A stretch of 64,000 bases of DNA, taken from assembly GCA_022539475.1 (NCBI GenBank), contig VCMS01000361.1, positions 1-64,000 of the forward strand. Reading direction: 5' to 3'. Under the pieces are notes generated by a model that made no database searches, was not told the DNA's origin, and saw only the letters and a program-made list of their open reading frames with translations. Numbering within the stretch: position 1 is the first letter of the stretch; each line of letters opens with the position of its first letter. Positions 54,860 through 64,000 of the stretch are shown in pieces. The stretch is from Gracilaria domingensis (taxonomy: Eukaryota > Rhodophyta > Florideophyceae > Gracilariales > Gracilariaceae). A program made the position numbers and the translations under genes.

Positions 54860-57800
54860 TCATCCACTTCGAGGCGCTCGCAGCCTCATTATTGGCAAAT
54901 CGTCATCACTACTACTCTCGAGCACTTCGGTTCTACCGGCGTCCGCTTCCACACCAATCTCCACGACCACTCGGTCTTCGTCCATGTCAACCGCCCCAAC
55001 CTCCTTATCGGACAACAGTTCATCCTCCGCCTCCTCCTCCTCGTCACCATTGACAAACGTGGGTCGGAAATCCCGCACCCGATGAACAGCATCAGGTAGT
55101 GCGTAGCCCTCTGGTACCATGTACATGTGGTATCTAACCAGCAAATCCATAGACTCGGGCCTATCCACCTTGTCCTTCCCACTTGCTCCAGCATGTGTCA
55201 CATCACCACGGCCCACGAATACAGAGTACGGTGGGATGATTATCTTCTTCGCTGGATACACCTCCGACATCACTCGCAACTGTTGGTTGTTCATCCCCAC
55301 CAGTTGATGGCTCCCAGCGCTCACCCAGAGAGGAAAGCCCTCTTTCCCAGAGGCCATTACGAAGTATCCGGGGTTACCAGTATTCATTGTTTCCTTCGTA
55401 ACCAAACCACTGAAGTCGGTGTGCAGCGTCTGGCGCTTGCACTTTCTCGTCGTCCCCAGAAATTGACCACCAGTTCTCGGAGTGTACATCTTCACAGCTT
55501 CCCTTTCATTGTCCCATAGTCCCAAAGCCGCAGCAATTGTACCCATTCGAACATCAAGTAAAGCACGCCACCTCACAACCCACCTGAGCTCCTCATTATC
55601 CTCCGGCTTCTCCACCGTACCCCAACGTGTCGACATCACTCTCCCCTCAAATGGTCCATCGCTACCGTCCTTCCATCCTTCATCATCGTTGATTATTTGA
55701 ACAAACGACTTCTGTTCCTCTCCTTTCCGTATATCCGGCATCGCTCCACACTCATTCTCGAAGAAGTACACCAACTTCCCCGACACATCTCCGAACTCCC
55801 GAACTTCTTCCAACTCCTCCCATTTTGGGACACTATTATCCGTCGCAAAGCCATCAAGCACGCAATATCCATTCTGCCTTAGCTCAGCTTGCATTCGGGC
55901 GAAGAACATTTGCCCAAATTCGTCATGCTCCTTCGCAGCAACCCACAGCACCTCTTCATCATCCATACCTGTCGGCCGAGTACGAGGATACTGCATACCA
56001 AATGTCTCCGCCCGTAGGCGATGTTCAGCCCTTGCAGCGTGCCAAAAGACAAGATGGTGTACATCTCTGAGATTCGAAACACTTAGCAGCTCCGACCTAT
56101 GTCCCTTCGGCAAGTGAATGACTCTGAGCCAGGGGTTCTTGTGCTCAATTACGTTCTTCCCTTGCCATTCCTGCGGTCTCAGCCTCACATACCCGCACCA
56201 TGATGGGTTCGGTGGGCCATCATATGGGTCTCCTCGAACAAGTCCGTGCTTCTCAGATTCCGGAAAAGCTGTAGGTAACTCGTCATCAAATGACCCCCCA
56301 CCTGTCTCTTGCTGATCGTCTGACGCAGCATCTTTCTCGATGGTGACAACCCGGAGAACTGTCACAGAAAGAAGCTCTTCGTCATTCACAAATGCAGAAC
56401 TGCCTGGCTTCTCTGCATTCGCTCCCTCTTCCAATGCCACGAACTGAACCTTCATCGACTTTCCTCTCAGCAATTGTTCATTTAGTTGAGACATCAGGTC
56501 ATCCGGTGTCATGCTGTTCAGAGTAGATCTCATCTGTTGTGTGAAAGTCTTTCTCCGTTTCTTCCTCGGCGGAGCCCGCTGTTCTTCTTCAGAGCTATCC
56601 AGAACTTCTATGGCACCTCGATTTCGGCCGTGCTCAATTTCCCAATAACTCACCTGCGCCCGTTCTCGTGCACTTCTTCGCGGCTCCCCTTCTTCACTGG
56701 CAGATGTTGCAGCAGCAGCAGCGGGAGTCCTCCTCTTCGTCACGAACTGCTTCACTGGTGCGGGGGGCGGAATTACCTTGAGCATCGTCCGCAATCGATT
56801 CTGAAGGGAAGTCGTGGCAGTTCTAATTGAGTTCGTCTTGCTCCGAACACGCGGCAATGTGTTGAAGTTCACAACTTGTCCGAAAAGGAACTGATACACA
56901 GCTGCGTTGTTGTCTGGGTCTTCAACGTCATCTTCATTCGATGGAGCAGAAAGACTGATTTCGCGTTTCAGGAACACTTCCATGGACTCTTCCTCGTTCA
57001 GTTCATTCCTCACTGCTCGAGCCGCGCGGAACAGAGACACTGCTCTATCATAAAAGAAACCTCGAACCTCCTCAAAGCTTTTCCATTGCTTTGTCTTCGT
57101 CGACTTGCCCTTCAATAGAAACATCTGCAGATAATCAAGAATGAAGGAAAACTCCTCGGCATCCAAAACATATAGCGGAGTATGGGACAGATGTGTGAGA
57201 CCTATGTCACTCACACTCTCACATATATCCTCGAAATGGGCCATCATTCCGTCATGAGACATGAGTTGCAGGGCGACATTGGCATATCTCAGATACTGAC
57301 GCTCTTGCACAGTCCCAATCAGTTGGCTCTCCTTCAACACTTCTGTCACTTCTGCAGGATCCACGTCTGCCGGCGTCACCCCGTCAACATCTTCAATTAG
57401 AATGGCGACCACACTAACTATAGAGTCTATCTTGTCTGCAAACATCATCCTTCGCATGGTACTCGTCGACTCATTGAGGTACAAAGCAACACACAACAAT
57501 TCCTTCATCCCAATGGGCCTCCCATGTCTTCGTATCAACAGGTTGCAACGCCAAAACTTGGCTAATCGCTTCCACTTCCGTGCACCAGTCGCTGCCAAAT
57601 ATTGTATAGCTTTCACACGATGCAAACCATCTACAATGAAGCACTTCTTCGTTAGGCGTCCCTTGTCAGTATCCCTCTCTCCCGTAGTAGCATCTTGTAA
57701 GGCCACCACTGGAGAACCCATCGACTGCAATATCCCCCGCTCCTCCATACTCTTCACAAGGGCTTCAAAGTGGCGTTTACTTACTCCACGGAGTAAATTG

Positions 57801-57961
57801 GGTGGAGTGTCCACCAGAGTGATGTCAACAGTAACAATAACCATCCGGTACTGATTGAGGTTCACCTTTGGTACCTTCTGACGAATTCGTCTGTACATCT
57901 TGCTGCGAGTAAGTGTCCCTTGTGTTCCAGACCGCTCGCCAGAAACACTTGAACGTGCCAT
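54860..57961 (-). CDS. ParB-like domain fused to a 2OG-Fe(II)-oxygenase-like domain (intact)
   Basis: An uninterrupted protein of 1,033 residues from the ATG at 57,961. Residues about 40-145 resemble the ParB/sulfiredoxin fold (FEALVKSMEERGI ... KKCFIVDGLHRVKAIQYLA), with the D-G-x-H-R signature at 111-115. The middle holds helical parts and a nuclear-type basic patch (PPRKKRRKT). The C-terminal third has the jelly-roll iron triad: H847-x-D849 in LHTDFSG, H923 in GDVTHAGAS, and a candidate 2-oxoglutarate-binding Arg at 943 (LLVRYHMY). The tail is acidic (EEEEAEDELL ... SSSDDDLP). Established: ParB/Srx folds bind or hydrolyse nucleotides and some bind DNA palindromes; HxD...H oxygenases oxidise bases, proteins or small molecules. 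Inferred: a nuclear DNA- or chromatin-acting enzyme. It diverges from the methyltransferase-SET gene. Confidence 0.7.
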   Translation of the reverse strand: MARSSVSGERSGTQGTLTRSKMYRRIRQKVPKVNLNQYRMVIVTVDITLVDTPPNLLRGVSKRHFEALVKSMEERGILQSMGSPVVALQDATTGERDTDKGRLTKKCFIVDGLHRVKAIQYLAATGARKWKRLAKFWRCNLLIRRHGRPIGMKELLCVALYLNESTSTMRRMMFADKIDSIVSVVAILIEDVDGVTPADVDPAEVTEVLKESQLIGTVQERQYLRYANVALQLMSHDGMMAHFEDICESVSDIGLTHLSHTPLYVLDAEEFSFILDYLQMFLLKGKSTKTKQWKSFEEVRGFFYDRAVSLFRAARAVRNELNEEESMEVFLKREISLSAPSNEDDVEDPDNNAAVYQFLFGQVVNFNTLPRVRSKTNSIRTATTSLQNRLRTMLKVIPPPAPVKQFVTKRRTPAAAAATSASEEGEPRRSARERAQVSYWEIEHGRNRGAIEVLDSSEEEQRAPPRKKRRKTFTQQMRSTLNSMTPDDLMSQLNEQLLRGKSMKVQFVALEEGANAEKPGSSAFVNDEELLSVTVLRVVTIEKDAASDDQQETGGGSFDDELPTAFPESEKHGLVRGDPYDGPPNPSWCGYVRLRPQEWQGKNVIEHKNPWLRVIHLPKGHRSELLSVSNLRDVHHLVFWHAARAEHRLRAETFGMQYPRTRPTGMDDEEVLWVAAKEHDEFGQMFFARMQAELRQNGYCVLDGFATDNSVPKWEELEEVREFGDVSGKLVYFFENECGAMPDIRKGEEQKSFVQIINDDEGWKDGSDGPFEGRVMSTRWGTVEKPEDNEELRWVVRWRALLDVRMGTIAAALGLWDNEREAVKMYTPRTGGQFLGTTRKCKRQTLHTDFSGLVTKETMNTGNPGYFVMASGKEGFPLWVSAGSHQLVGMNNQQLRVMSEVYPAKKIIIPPYSVFVGRGDVTHAGASGKDKVDRPESMDLLVRYHMYMVPEGYALPDAVHRVRDFRPTFVNGDEEEEAEDELLSDKEVGAVDMDEDRVVVEIGVEADAGRTEVLESSSDDDLPIMRLRAPRSG

Positions 57962-58566
57962 TCATGCGGACAGAAGCCCAACGTCATCGTCCTGCTGCTC
58001 TGCAGTTTCTGGTGCAGTTTGGGGTACAGATGGACCAGCTCCTTGTGTGGATTGCGCATCCGCGTTTGGAAGGGGACCTTTTGTGATCTCATCTTCCTCT
58101 TCTTGCACAGCCGTCCCGTGCTGAACCGTCTGTTTCGACGCAGAAGTTTCCCTTGTGTCGACGGTCTGATTCATCGCAGGAGATGCCCTTTTCGACGCAG
58201 TGGGCTTCGTAGCGGAGGTAGACTTTGTTTGACCTGTCCGCTTCGTAGCTGGAGATGCTCTCGTCTCCATAGACCGCTTCGTAACAGACGACGGACCTGC
58301 CCGCGGAGGTGCTACTGATGCGCTACCTCTCGGTGTTGATGAACTTCGAATTGGCTTCGTGCGGCTTGTCGGCGTCATCACCTCACTCATAGAGCTCACC
58401 GTTCCTCGCTTGGAGGCCGGAATGCTGGCTGCCACCGGTTCCATTATGAACCACCACAAGACCTGGGTCCAATTGCTTCCCGTGCAACTCGCGGCGTAGA
58501 ACACTTCCAATTCCATGCAACAACGCTTCCGCCACTATCACCTTTCCTTCATTCTCAATATACTCC
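57962..58566 (-). pseudogene. Unknown protein ahead of the ParB-oxygenase gene (right copy, 5'-truncated)
   Basis: Counterpart of 42,757-43,569. It begins within the GKVIV.EALLHG segment (58,566), where it is joined to the palindrome block, so the N-terminus and promoter are lost. About 120 bp are also deleted inside. The Ser/Thr/Arg-rich tail is open and stops at 57,962; the stop TGA is immediately followed by the ATG of the ParB-oxygenase gene (TGAATGG). Confidence 0.5.
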
Positions 58567-58576
58567 CGGCCCTCGG

Positions 58577-58775
58577 GCATAAAATCGCAAATTTTTCAGA
58601 AAATCGCCCAAAACGTGCCCGCGGGCGGGGGGGGGGTCCGGTCGTGTTAGGGTAGCTACCTTAACACGATCGACCCCCCTCCCGCCCGCGGGCACGTTTT
58701 GGGCACATTCTGGCACCTTCCCGGGACCTCCCAAAACACTCCTCCCTGCACTTCCGGCACCCACCGCGTCACCTC
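58577..58775. repeat. GC-rich palindrome block, partial (right arm, inner)
   Basis: One palindrome of the GTGTTAGGGTA family, centred at 58,655/58,656, with two mismatched pairs. It has the GCCCGCGGGC flanks on both sides and one outer flank ending in the GGAAGTGC word near 58,755. Confidence 0.75.
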
Positions 58776-59284
58776 AATGCACCAACGCGTCTTTTCCATC
58801 CTTCAAACGCTCCCTAACTCCCTGGTGTCAGCAGCGGTCGGTGTCGTCGGTTCAGAGTGAGACTGTTGTTTCGCGCGGTCGCTGGCGAGCACAGCGGCGG
58901 CCTTCCGATGGGCTGCATGCGCATAACGAACTTACGGCTCCCGGATGGAACTGCGTCATGTACAGTGGATGACTGGCGTAAAGATTAGTTTACTGAAAGT
59001 TAGAAGTTGTTTCATAGTTTACCACTAGACTACAAAAGAGTGCTATCGATGGCGCTCTTAAGTATTGCTGCGCCAGGGGCGGCCGGCGTGCCATCGGCGG
59101 TGCATCCAGTATATCAGCCCCAGTATATCAGCCCCCGTCGTGGAACACAGAGCAGAATTCATAGAGTCCCCCACATCATTGACTCTCGACACCATCCTCT
59201 CTTCTAGGGTAGGGGTGGTGCGCGTGGAAATTAGGGAGTTTCTGGAGGGTGAAGAAGACGGGATGGTGCACTCAGGTGACGCAA
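58776..59284. other. Right-arm-specific spacer
   Basis: About 500 bp with no counterpart in the left arm, lying between two palindrome blocks. No coding frame is recognised. It has replaced the ParB-oxygenase promoter region found in the left arm. Confidence 0.5.
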
Positions 59285-59625
59285 TGGGTACAGGAAGTGC
59301 CGGGGGGTGTGTTTTGGGAAGTCCCGGGAAGGCGCCAGAATGGGCCCAAAACGTGCCCGCGGGCGGGGGGGAGGGGTCGGTCGTGTTAGGGTAGCTACCC
59401 TAACACGACCGGACCCCCCGGCCCGCGGGCACGTTTTGGGCGATTTTTTGAAAAATGTGCGATTTTATGCCCGCGGGTGGGGGGGGTCCGGTCGTGTTAG
59501 GGTAGCTACCCTAACACGACCGACCGCCTGCCCGCCCGCGGGCACGTACTGGCCACATTCTGACACCCTGCGGAGACCTCCCAAAACACTCCTCCCGGCA
59601 CTTCCGGCAGTGATTTCGCTGCACA
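59285..59625. repeat. GC-rich nested palindrome block (right arm, outer)
   Basis: Two perfect 34-bp palindromes at 59,378-59,411 and 59,489-59,522, 111 bp apart, each with arms CGGTCGTGTTAGGGTAG. They are embedded in GCCCGCGGGC-type runs and outer inverted flanks (GGAAGTGCCGGG). This is the best-preserved block. The left-arm palindromes have CC instead of GC at the centre. Confidence 0.85.
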
Positions 59626-59800
59626 CGCCGTGCACATATATCAAACTGGAGAAAACTAGCCCTTCACACCCACTTGGTCCGCGACTATTAGCACAATACG
59701 CGACCTTTGAAATAGCTCCGAATCGCGACGTGGCCCACACGCGACTTTATCGCACCCGCTCAAAGCGGCACGGACACCGACCTCAGAAGGGAGCGGACAC

Positions 59801-59890
59801 GGACACAGACGAGACTGGCAGTGTGCTGGGAGGAGCTGCCGAAAGCGGGGGTGTCCAGCGTAAGTCGCAAATTAAAGGCTCGCCTCCGTT
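59801..59890 (+). promoter_or_regulatory. 90-bp promoter cassette of the methyltransferase-SET gene (right)
   Basis: The cassette (AGGAGCTGCCGAAAGCGGGG and neighbours) ends 15 bp before the ATG at 59,906. The TATA-like box reads AATTAAAGG here instead of CATTTAAAGG. Confidence 0.6.
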
Positions 59891-59905
59891 GTTTGCGCTG
59901 AAGCG

Positions 59906-62900
59906 ATGGATTCCACCGATGATGGAGAGGAGATACATTCTATCGACATGAGTGCTCCGCCTCCGGCGTTCCATGCATATGTCAGACTTTTCTTGGTTCT
60001 TCGCGATGCTTTAGCAAACAGCGATGGAGGCCCTGATCGGTCACGGGACGTGGGGTTTAGAGGGCTAATAGAGTTCTGCGCCGAGAACTATAAGGATATT
60101 CCGGAGGCAAGGAAGATGTTTGAGGAGGCCACTAACTCCAAGAACCTGCAGAACTTGACACTGCAACAGCTGCGAAAGAGTGTTGTGAATAACAAACCTG
60201 TGGAACAATGATATCTTGTAACGAAGCTTCTTGACAAGAAGGACGGGGATGAGGACCAGAGACTCCGCGATTTTTTCCTTCTCTCTATGGATATGGGTAT
60301 ATACCTACCGGTGCGATGCCTGGTTGGTTACTTCATGACCAGGAGAAAGCAGGTTCTGAAGACGACAGTGTTCATCCCACCAACAGCTGTGAACCCATTT
60401 GAGGTCGTTATATACTTATCATACCTCGGCCACATAATGGGAGAGAACGACAAAATCAGAATGATGAAGAAGAAACAACCGAAAAAGAAACGAAAAGTGA
60501 ACCATGCACCATCTGTGTACATACCCACTTTTACGTCGTTCTCCAAAGACAACTTTGATCGACGGGGATTCGCTATCAGTGAGGTCGTATGGGCATGGAG
60601 TTGTTTTGCGGCTCATCTTGGATACACGAACGTTCAGCACATGGTGAAACCATAAAATTACATGAATATGCAGACGTTGAAGTATACAGCGCTAGAGACA
60701 CGGGAGTCTGGTTATGCCCCGCCGAGCCAGAGTACTCGATTCAACACACAGGATGTGCCACAGAGCAGTACTAGTGGATCGGTGGAGACCTTGAGTGATG
60801 AATGCGATACAAACCTACGAATACTGGCTAAGGAATTTTTGACAGACCTCGAAACCATATGCACCCGGGATAGCCTCTATAGCTTACGGGCTGATCAGAT
60901 GAGGAACTGGATATAGTTTTCGGAGATACGGATGGATACCGTATCTGGTTCTGACTCCGGTGAGTTGCCTGCTCGATTTCAGAAGTTTTCGGAGTTGCTA
61001 TGGAAACCGATACAGGATATGCGTCATGCGGCAGAGTTGCATGTCGGCATTCACGCGAAACCTGATATTGAACTGACGAAACCCCCTAAAACTTCCGGTA
61101 ATGCCGAACCTTCTTCGACCAAGTCTGCCCCACCCCCACCTCGTCGAGAGATATGAACCTCGTGAGCTCCGATAGCGACGAATTCGAGAAGCCGGTGAAT
61201 CTTGCGGAGCATAAATCTCGGGTTGGCGGTTACAGCATCCAAAAGACTGGTATTGAGCCGCCCATGAAGGGGATATCCAGTCTCCTTCGATTGAATATGG
61301 ACAAGGTGTGGAAGGGGATGAGAAAGTCACACTTTGTAGCGTACAACTGTGACATGAAGGACCTGAGGCACACACACAAAACGTTTGTGAATCAGAGTGA
61401 GATTTTATGGGGTGAGGCACAGCTTGTCCTAGCAGACCCTCCCTTTAACATTCGAAGGAAGAAGAACAAACGGAATAGTGCTCACGATGTCTTCAGTGAG
61501 GATGACATGATCCGTACGGCTGACTTAATAAAATAAGTTCCGCGCTTCGGTCAGGTGGGCACTTCATTATATTCTGTGCCATGGCACAGTTTCATGCTTG
61601 GCACAGGATACTTTCGGAAACGGCGAGTACGAAAGATGAAGCTGGAAGCGAAGGTAAACCAGAACTCATGCCTTCGTTTAAAGTGGATGCGAATCCACTG
61701 GTGTTCATCCGGGATCGCAGTAATGTCGGAGGGAATCCACGGAAGTTTGGGATACAGCCCGTAACGGAGTACGCCGTTCATGGGGTGAAGCGTGGATTGC
61801 GACCATCGGAGGAAGCCAGTCTTACTCCATTTGAGGAGAACAATTTCATTCCTTCCACTTTCCCGGCTAACAGGAATGTAATTGACCGGGTGCCCAAACC
61901 GAGGGCGGGGGAGTGGTTGACATGGAAGGTACATGAGCCAGGTAGCTCAGTACCAGGTGGGCAGTACATAAGACCGGAGCAGAAGTCGAGGGAGTTGATG
62001 AAGGAGTTGATATGTCGCTTCACAAGACCGGGTGATCTTGTCATGGACATGTTCGCGGGAACTTTTTCTACGGGTATGGCGTGCCTATCGCTGACAAAGC
62101 ATAGGACGTTCTTGGGGTGCGAGAAGAATAGGCCATGTTTCAGCCATGCGAAGCACCATATAACGGCTCTTATGGCCGAAGTTCTTCGCGGGGGGAAGAA
62201 TGACATCGTGGTTGAACAGGAGGTGGTGGATGCTGCTTCAACGACTTATGAACGGGTTCCACATCGGGACCGAGGTCGGCTTGAATGGGAGGCTCCATTT
62301 GGATACCCCCAGTACCAAGTGATGCCTGCACATATTACTCAGTTCCTAGGAAGATACTGGAAGGACTGGGACTTTGTCGACAAGTGTGGACAGCATACTG
62401 TAGATCTTTGGGAGGAGAAGTACCGAGGAGCTCTGAATCTAATGGATATGCATATGCTGTTGACTGTTGAAGCCAATCGCTATCGCTTACATGTAGCATC
62501 TTCTAAGATTCGACATCCCCGTGCTGGTATGGGGGTGTTCACGGAACATAAGATATTGGCTGGGGAAACTATCTGTCATTTTTATGGAACTTTGGTATAC
62601 ACGGATCTGACGAACCGGAAGGAAAGACACTTAACGTATGGAAGTGGCTGTCTCGGAGCAACTCCAGTGCGGTACAAGTTGTTTTCTATGATGGTCACTG
62701 TTACTGGTACGGAGTTTCTGCATCTGAGGAACAGACCAGGACAGGCTCAGGATAGAAAGGAGAGCGAAGTGTACATTGTCCCGGCGCCTTTTTGTATCGG
62801 GGGCTACATTAACGACGCCGGATATCATGCCGGGGATCCCGATCTATCGGAGCCCCGGTCAAACAGGACTCGAAGTGCCAATATGCAGATGGTGGAAGCG

Positions 62901-63047
62901 AAGTCCGTGATACAGTTTAAGTCCGACCTTTCTAACTATGCTCTACTTCGTTGTAGAGCAGTGAGAGATATTGAGAGGGGCGAATAGTTGTATTTCAACT
63001 ACGGAGAGCAGTACGCCTGGGACTGGTCTCTGATATTGGAGCAATAG
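59906..63047 (+). pseudogene. DNA methyltransferase-SET protein gene (right copy)
   Basis: Starts at ATG 59,906 (MDSTDDGEE). Landmarks: nuclear signal PKKKRKV at 60,479-60,499; motif IV DPPFN at 61,435-61,449; motif I DMFAGT at 62,046-62,063 followed by FLGCEKN; SET words AGMGVFTEHKILAGETICHF, GGYINDAGY and YFNYGEQYAWD. Motif IV before motif I is the beta-class order; DPPF suggests N6-adenine over N4-cytosine. The copy is interrupted about six times, among them TGA 60,209 (CGA in the left arm), stops near 60,654 and 60,914, a frame change near 61,150, a stop near 61,534, and TAG 62,985 inside the SET end. The 468-codon stretch 61,581-62,987 is open and spans motif I and most of the SET part. 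Confidence 0.7.
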
Positions 63048-63120
63048 ATGAGTTCAGTACCGAATAGAAAGTAAATATGCTTGTGAATGTTGCAGCTGCC
63101 TGCAATACGCGTTGTTGTAC

Positions 63121-64000
63121 ATGTACACTGGAGCTCTTCATCTATTTGTAACGGCGATATTTGCGACCCATTGGGCACCTCAAATTCCTGAAAAGCAGGA
63201 ACTGCGGAGTCTCCCGGAATATCTGAACCATGCACCCCCACCCCCTCCCCCCCCCCCAACAATTTCGTTTCATTACCCCGTTTATCTCCACAACATGTGT
63301 ATAACGCCGAGAAAGCGAAATAGTACGCAGCGGAACAAGAGTAAACAGAAGAAGAGAAGAGCATCGGATGATACGAATCAGGCTACAAGCACCGCACTTC
63401 CTAAACGGAAGTCGTCCTCGACGAAGGAGAGAGTTAGTGGGCGTCCTTCTACAGTACTCTCTCGCCCATCTCGCAGCGGAGCGTCTTCCGGGATTGCGTC
63501 AAGAATTCGTGGATCAGCGAACGATGTCGTGCCATCAACTGCCGATAATGCAAATCGTGCATCTGTCTCTGCTCCTCAAGAAGATGAGGTAACTCGGCCC
63601 AGCGGGTCAGGACAGGAGGGCATGACAACTGGAACTGAAGAGGTTCGTATGACACCAAAACCTTCATGTCCCCGGCCGATATCGAAGACCGGAGCTACTG
63701 GGGCGCGGGTTACGCCGCCCAGTGGATCTGGACAACAAAAGACAATGACGAGAAGTCGTGAGAGCCCTAGTATATTAAGATCGTCACGTCCGTCCCTGTC
63801 TTCTAGAACTGGGGCCGCTATGAATCGTATTATGCCTCGCAATGGGTCTGGACAAGGGAGAAAGACAATAGGAAATCAAGAGACAACTGATAGACGAGTT
63901 ACTCCTCGACCCTCCCCTCTTTCCAGAACGGGGGCCGTTGCAGCTCGTACGAGGCCCAATTCATCTGATATACGATGCCATGGAGGAGGACAGACACGAG
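63121..64000 (+). CDS. Pro-tract, Ser/Arg-repeat protein (right copy, runs off the window)
   Basis: Open for 293 codons from the ATG at 63,121 to the window end. N-terminal hydrophobic segment (MYTGALHLFVTAIFATHW), a run of nine Pro in nucleotide C-runs (63,230-63,257), a Lys/Arg-rich stretch (TPRKRNSTQRNKSKQKKRR), then three or four tandem repeats of about 38 residues built on RPS-x-x-SRTGA-x-x-x-R and P-x-SGSGQ-x-x-x-x-T. The ATG at 63,295 is an alternative start; the left copy suggests an even earlier one (ATG there, ATA here at about 63,066). Same strand as the methyltransferase-SET gene and 74 bp after it, so perhaps co-expressed. Probably disordered and nuclear or membrane-anchored; function unknown. 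Confidence 0.55.
   Translation, partial: MYTGALHLFVTAIFATHWAPQIPEKQELRSLPEYLNHAPPPPPPPPTISFHYPVYLHNMCITPRKRNSTQRNKSKQKKRRASDDTNQATSTALPKRKSSSTKERVSGRPSTVLSRPSRSGASSGIASRIRGSANDVVPSTADNANRASVSAPQEDEVTRPSGSGQEGMTTGTEEVRMTPKPSCPRPISKTGATGARVTPPSGSGQQKTMTRSRESPSILRSSRPSLSSRTGAAMNRIMPRNGSGQGRKTIGNQETTDRRVTPRPSPLSRTGAVAARTRPNSSDIRCHGGGQTR

Larger units (their letters stand above)
53005..64000. repeat. Right arm of the 11-kb inverted duplication
   Basis: Reverse complement of 37,700-48,510, still matching at the window end. It begins inside HAD paralogue 2, which is therefore truncated here, so the right arm is the derived copy and the left arm has the original inner junction. The block 58,555-59,300 differs from the left arm: the N-terminal part and promoter of the ParB-oxygenase cluster are missing and about 500 bp of unrelated DNA is present. 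Confidence 0.9.

Noticed and set aside
1-64000. CRISPR arrays, rRNA genes, bacterial operons or ribosome binding sites
   Set aside because: None seen; gene content, LTR elements and nuclear signals are eukaryotic.

Overview
This is eukaryotic nuclear DNA, mostly mobile elements with a few host genes between them. The genes I can read are intron-poor and the spacers are long. A secreted protein built from cysteine-rich ephrin-receptor-like repeats and CK1-like kinases sit among Ty3/gypsy, PIF/Harbinger and CACTA/Plavaka-type elements. A compact-gene alga, most likely a red alga of the Chondrus type, fits this, but that is inference. A 111-base run of N at 50,981 shows the window comes from a gapped scaffold.

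Layout. 1-12,201: two Ty3/gypsy elements in tandem on the minus strand, sharing one LTR. 12,202-16,610: no gene recognised. 16,611-20,594: host genes (secreted Cys-rich repeat protein, CK1-like kinase fragment, CK1-like kinase). 21,064-23,201: a PIF/Harbinger-type unit with a decayed transposase facing an intact Myb/trihelix-type protein. 25,525-30,665: two retroelement fossils, one split by a foldback element. 31,100-32,420: a cluster of strong hairpins around a 373-bp tandem duplication. 32,785-35,963: decayed Plavaka-like (CACTA superfamily) transposase with an N-terminal C2H2 finger, convergent with a broken coiled-coil gene.

37,700-64,000 is an 11-kb inverted duplication (left arm 37,700-48,510, right arm 53,005 to the window end) around a 4.5-kb centre with two broken metabolic genes (ketopantoate-reductase-like and ribulose-phosphate 3-epimerase), the gap and a coiled-coil gene. 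Each arm carries, from outside in: a Pro-tract, Ser/Arg-repeat protein; a DNA-methyltransferase plus SET-domain protein; a GC-rich block of large palindromes; an unknown protein; a ParB-like plus 2-oxoglutarate/Fe(II)-oxygenase-like protein; and two facing HAD-type phosphatase paralogues. The methyltransferase-SET and ParB-oxygenase genes diverge from the palindrome block and, in the left arm, carry almost the same 90-bp promoter in opposite orientation. The ParB-oxygenase gene is uninterrupted (1,033 aa) in the right arm.

The candidate new system is this divergent, co-regulated module of DNA/histone methylation and oxidation genes, probably cargo of a large DNA transposon. The neighbouring Plavaka-type transposase and coiled-coil gene may belong to the same element. 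If so, inverted copies of them should lie just beyond 64,000.
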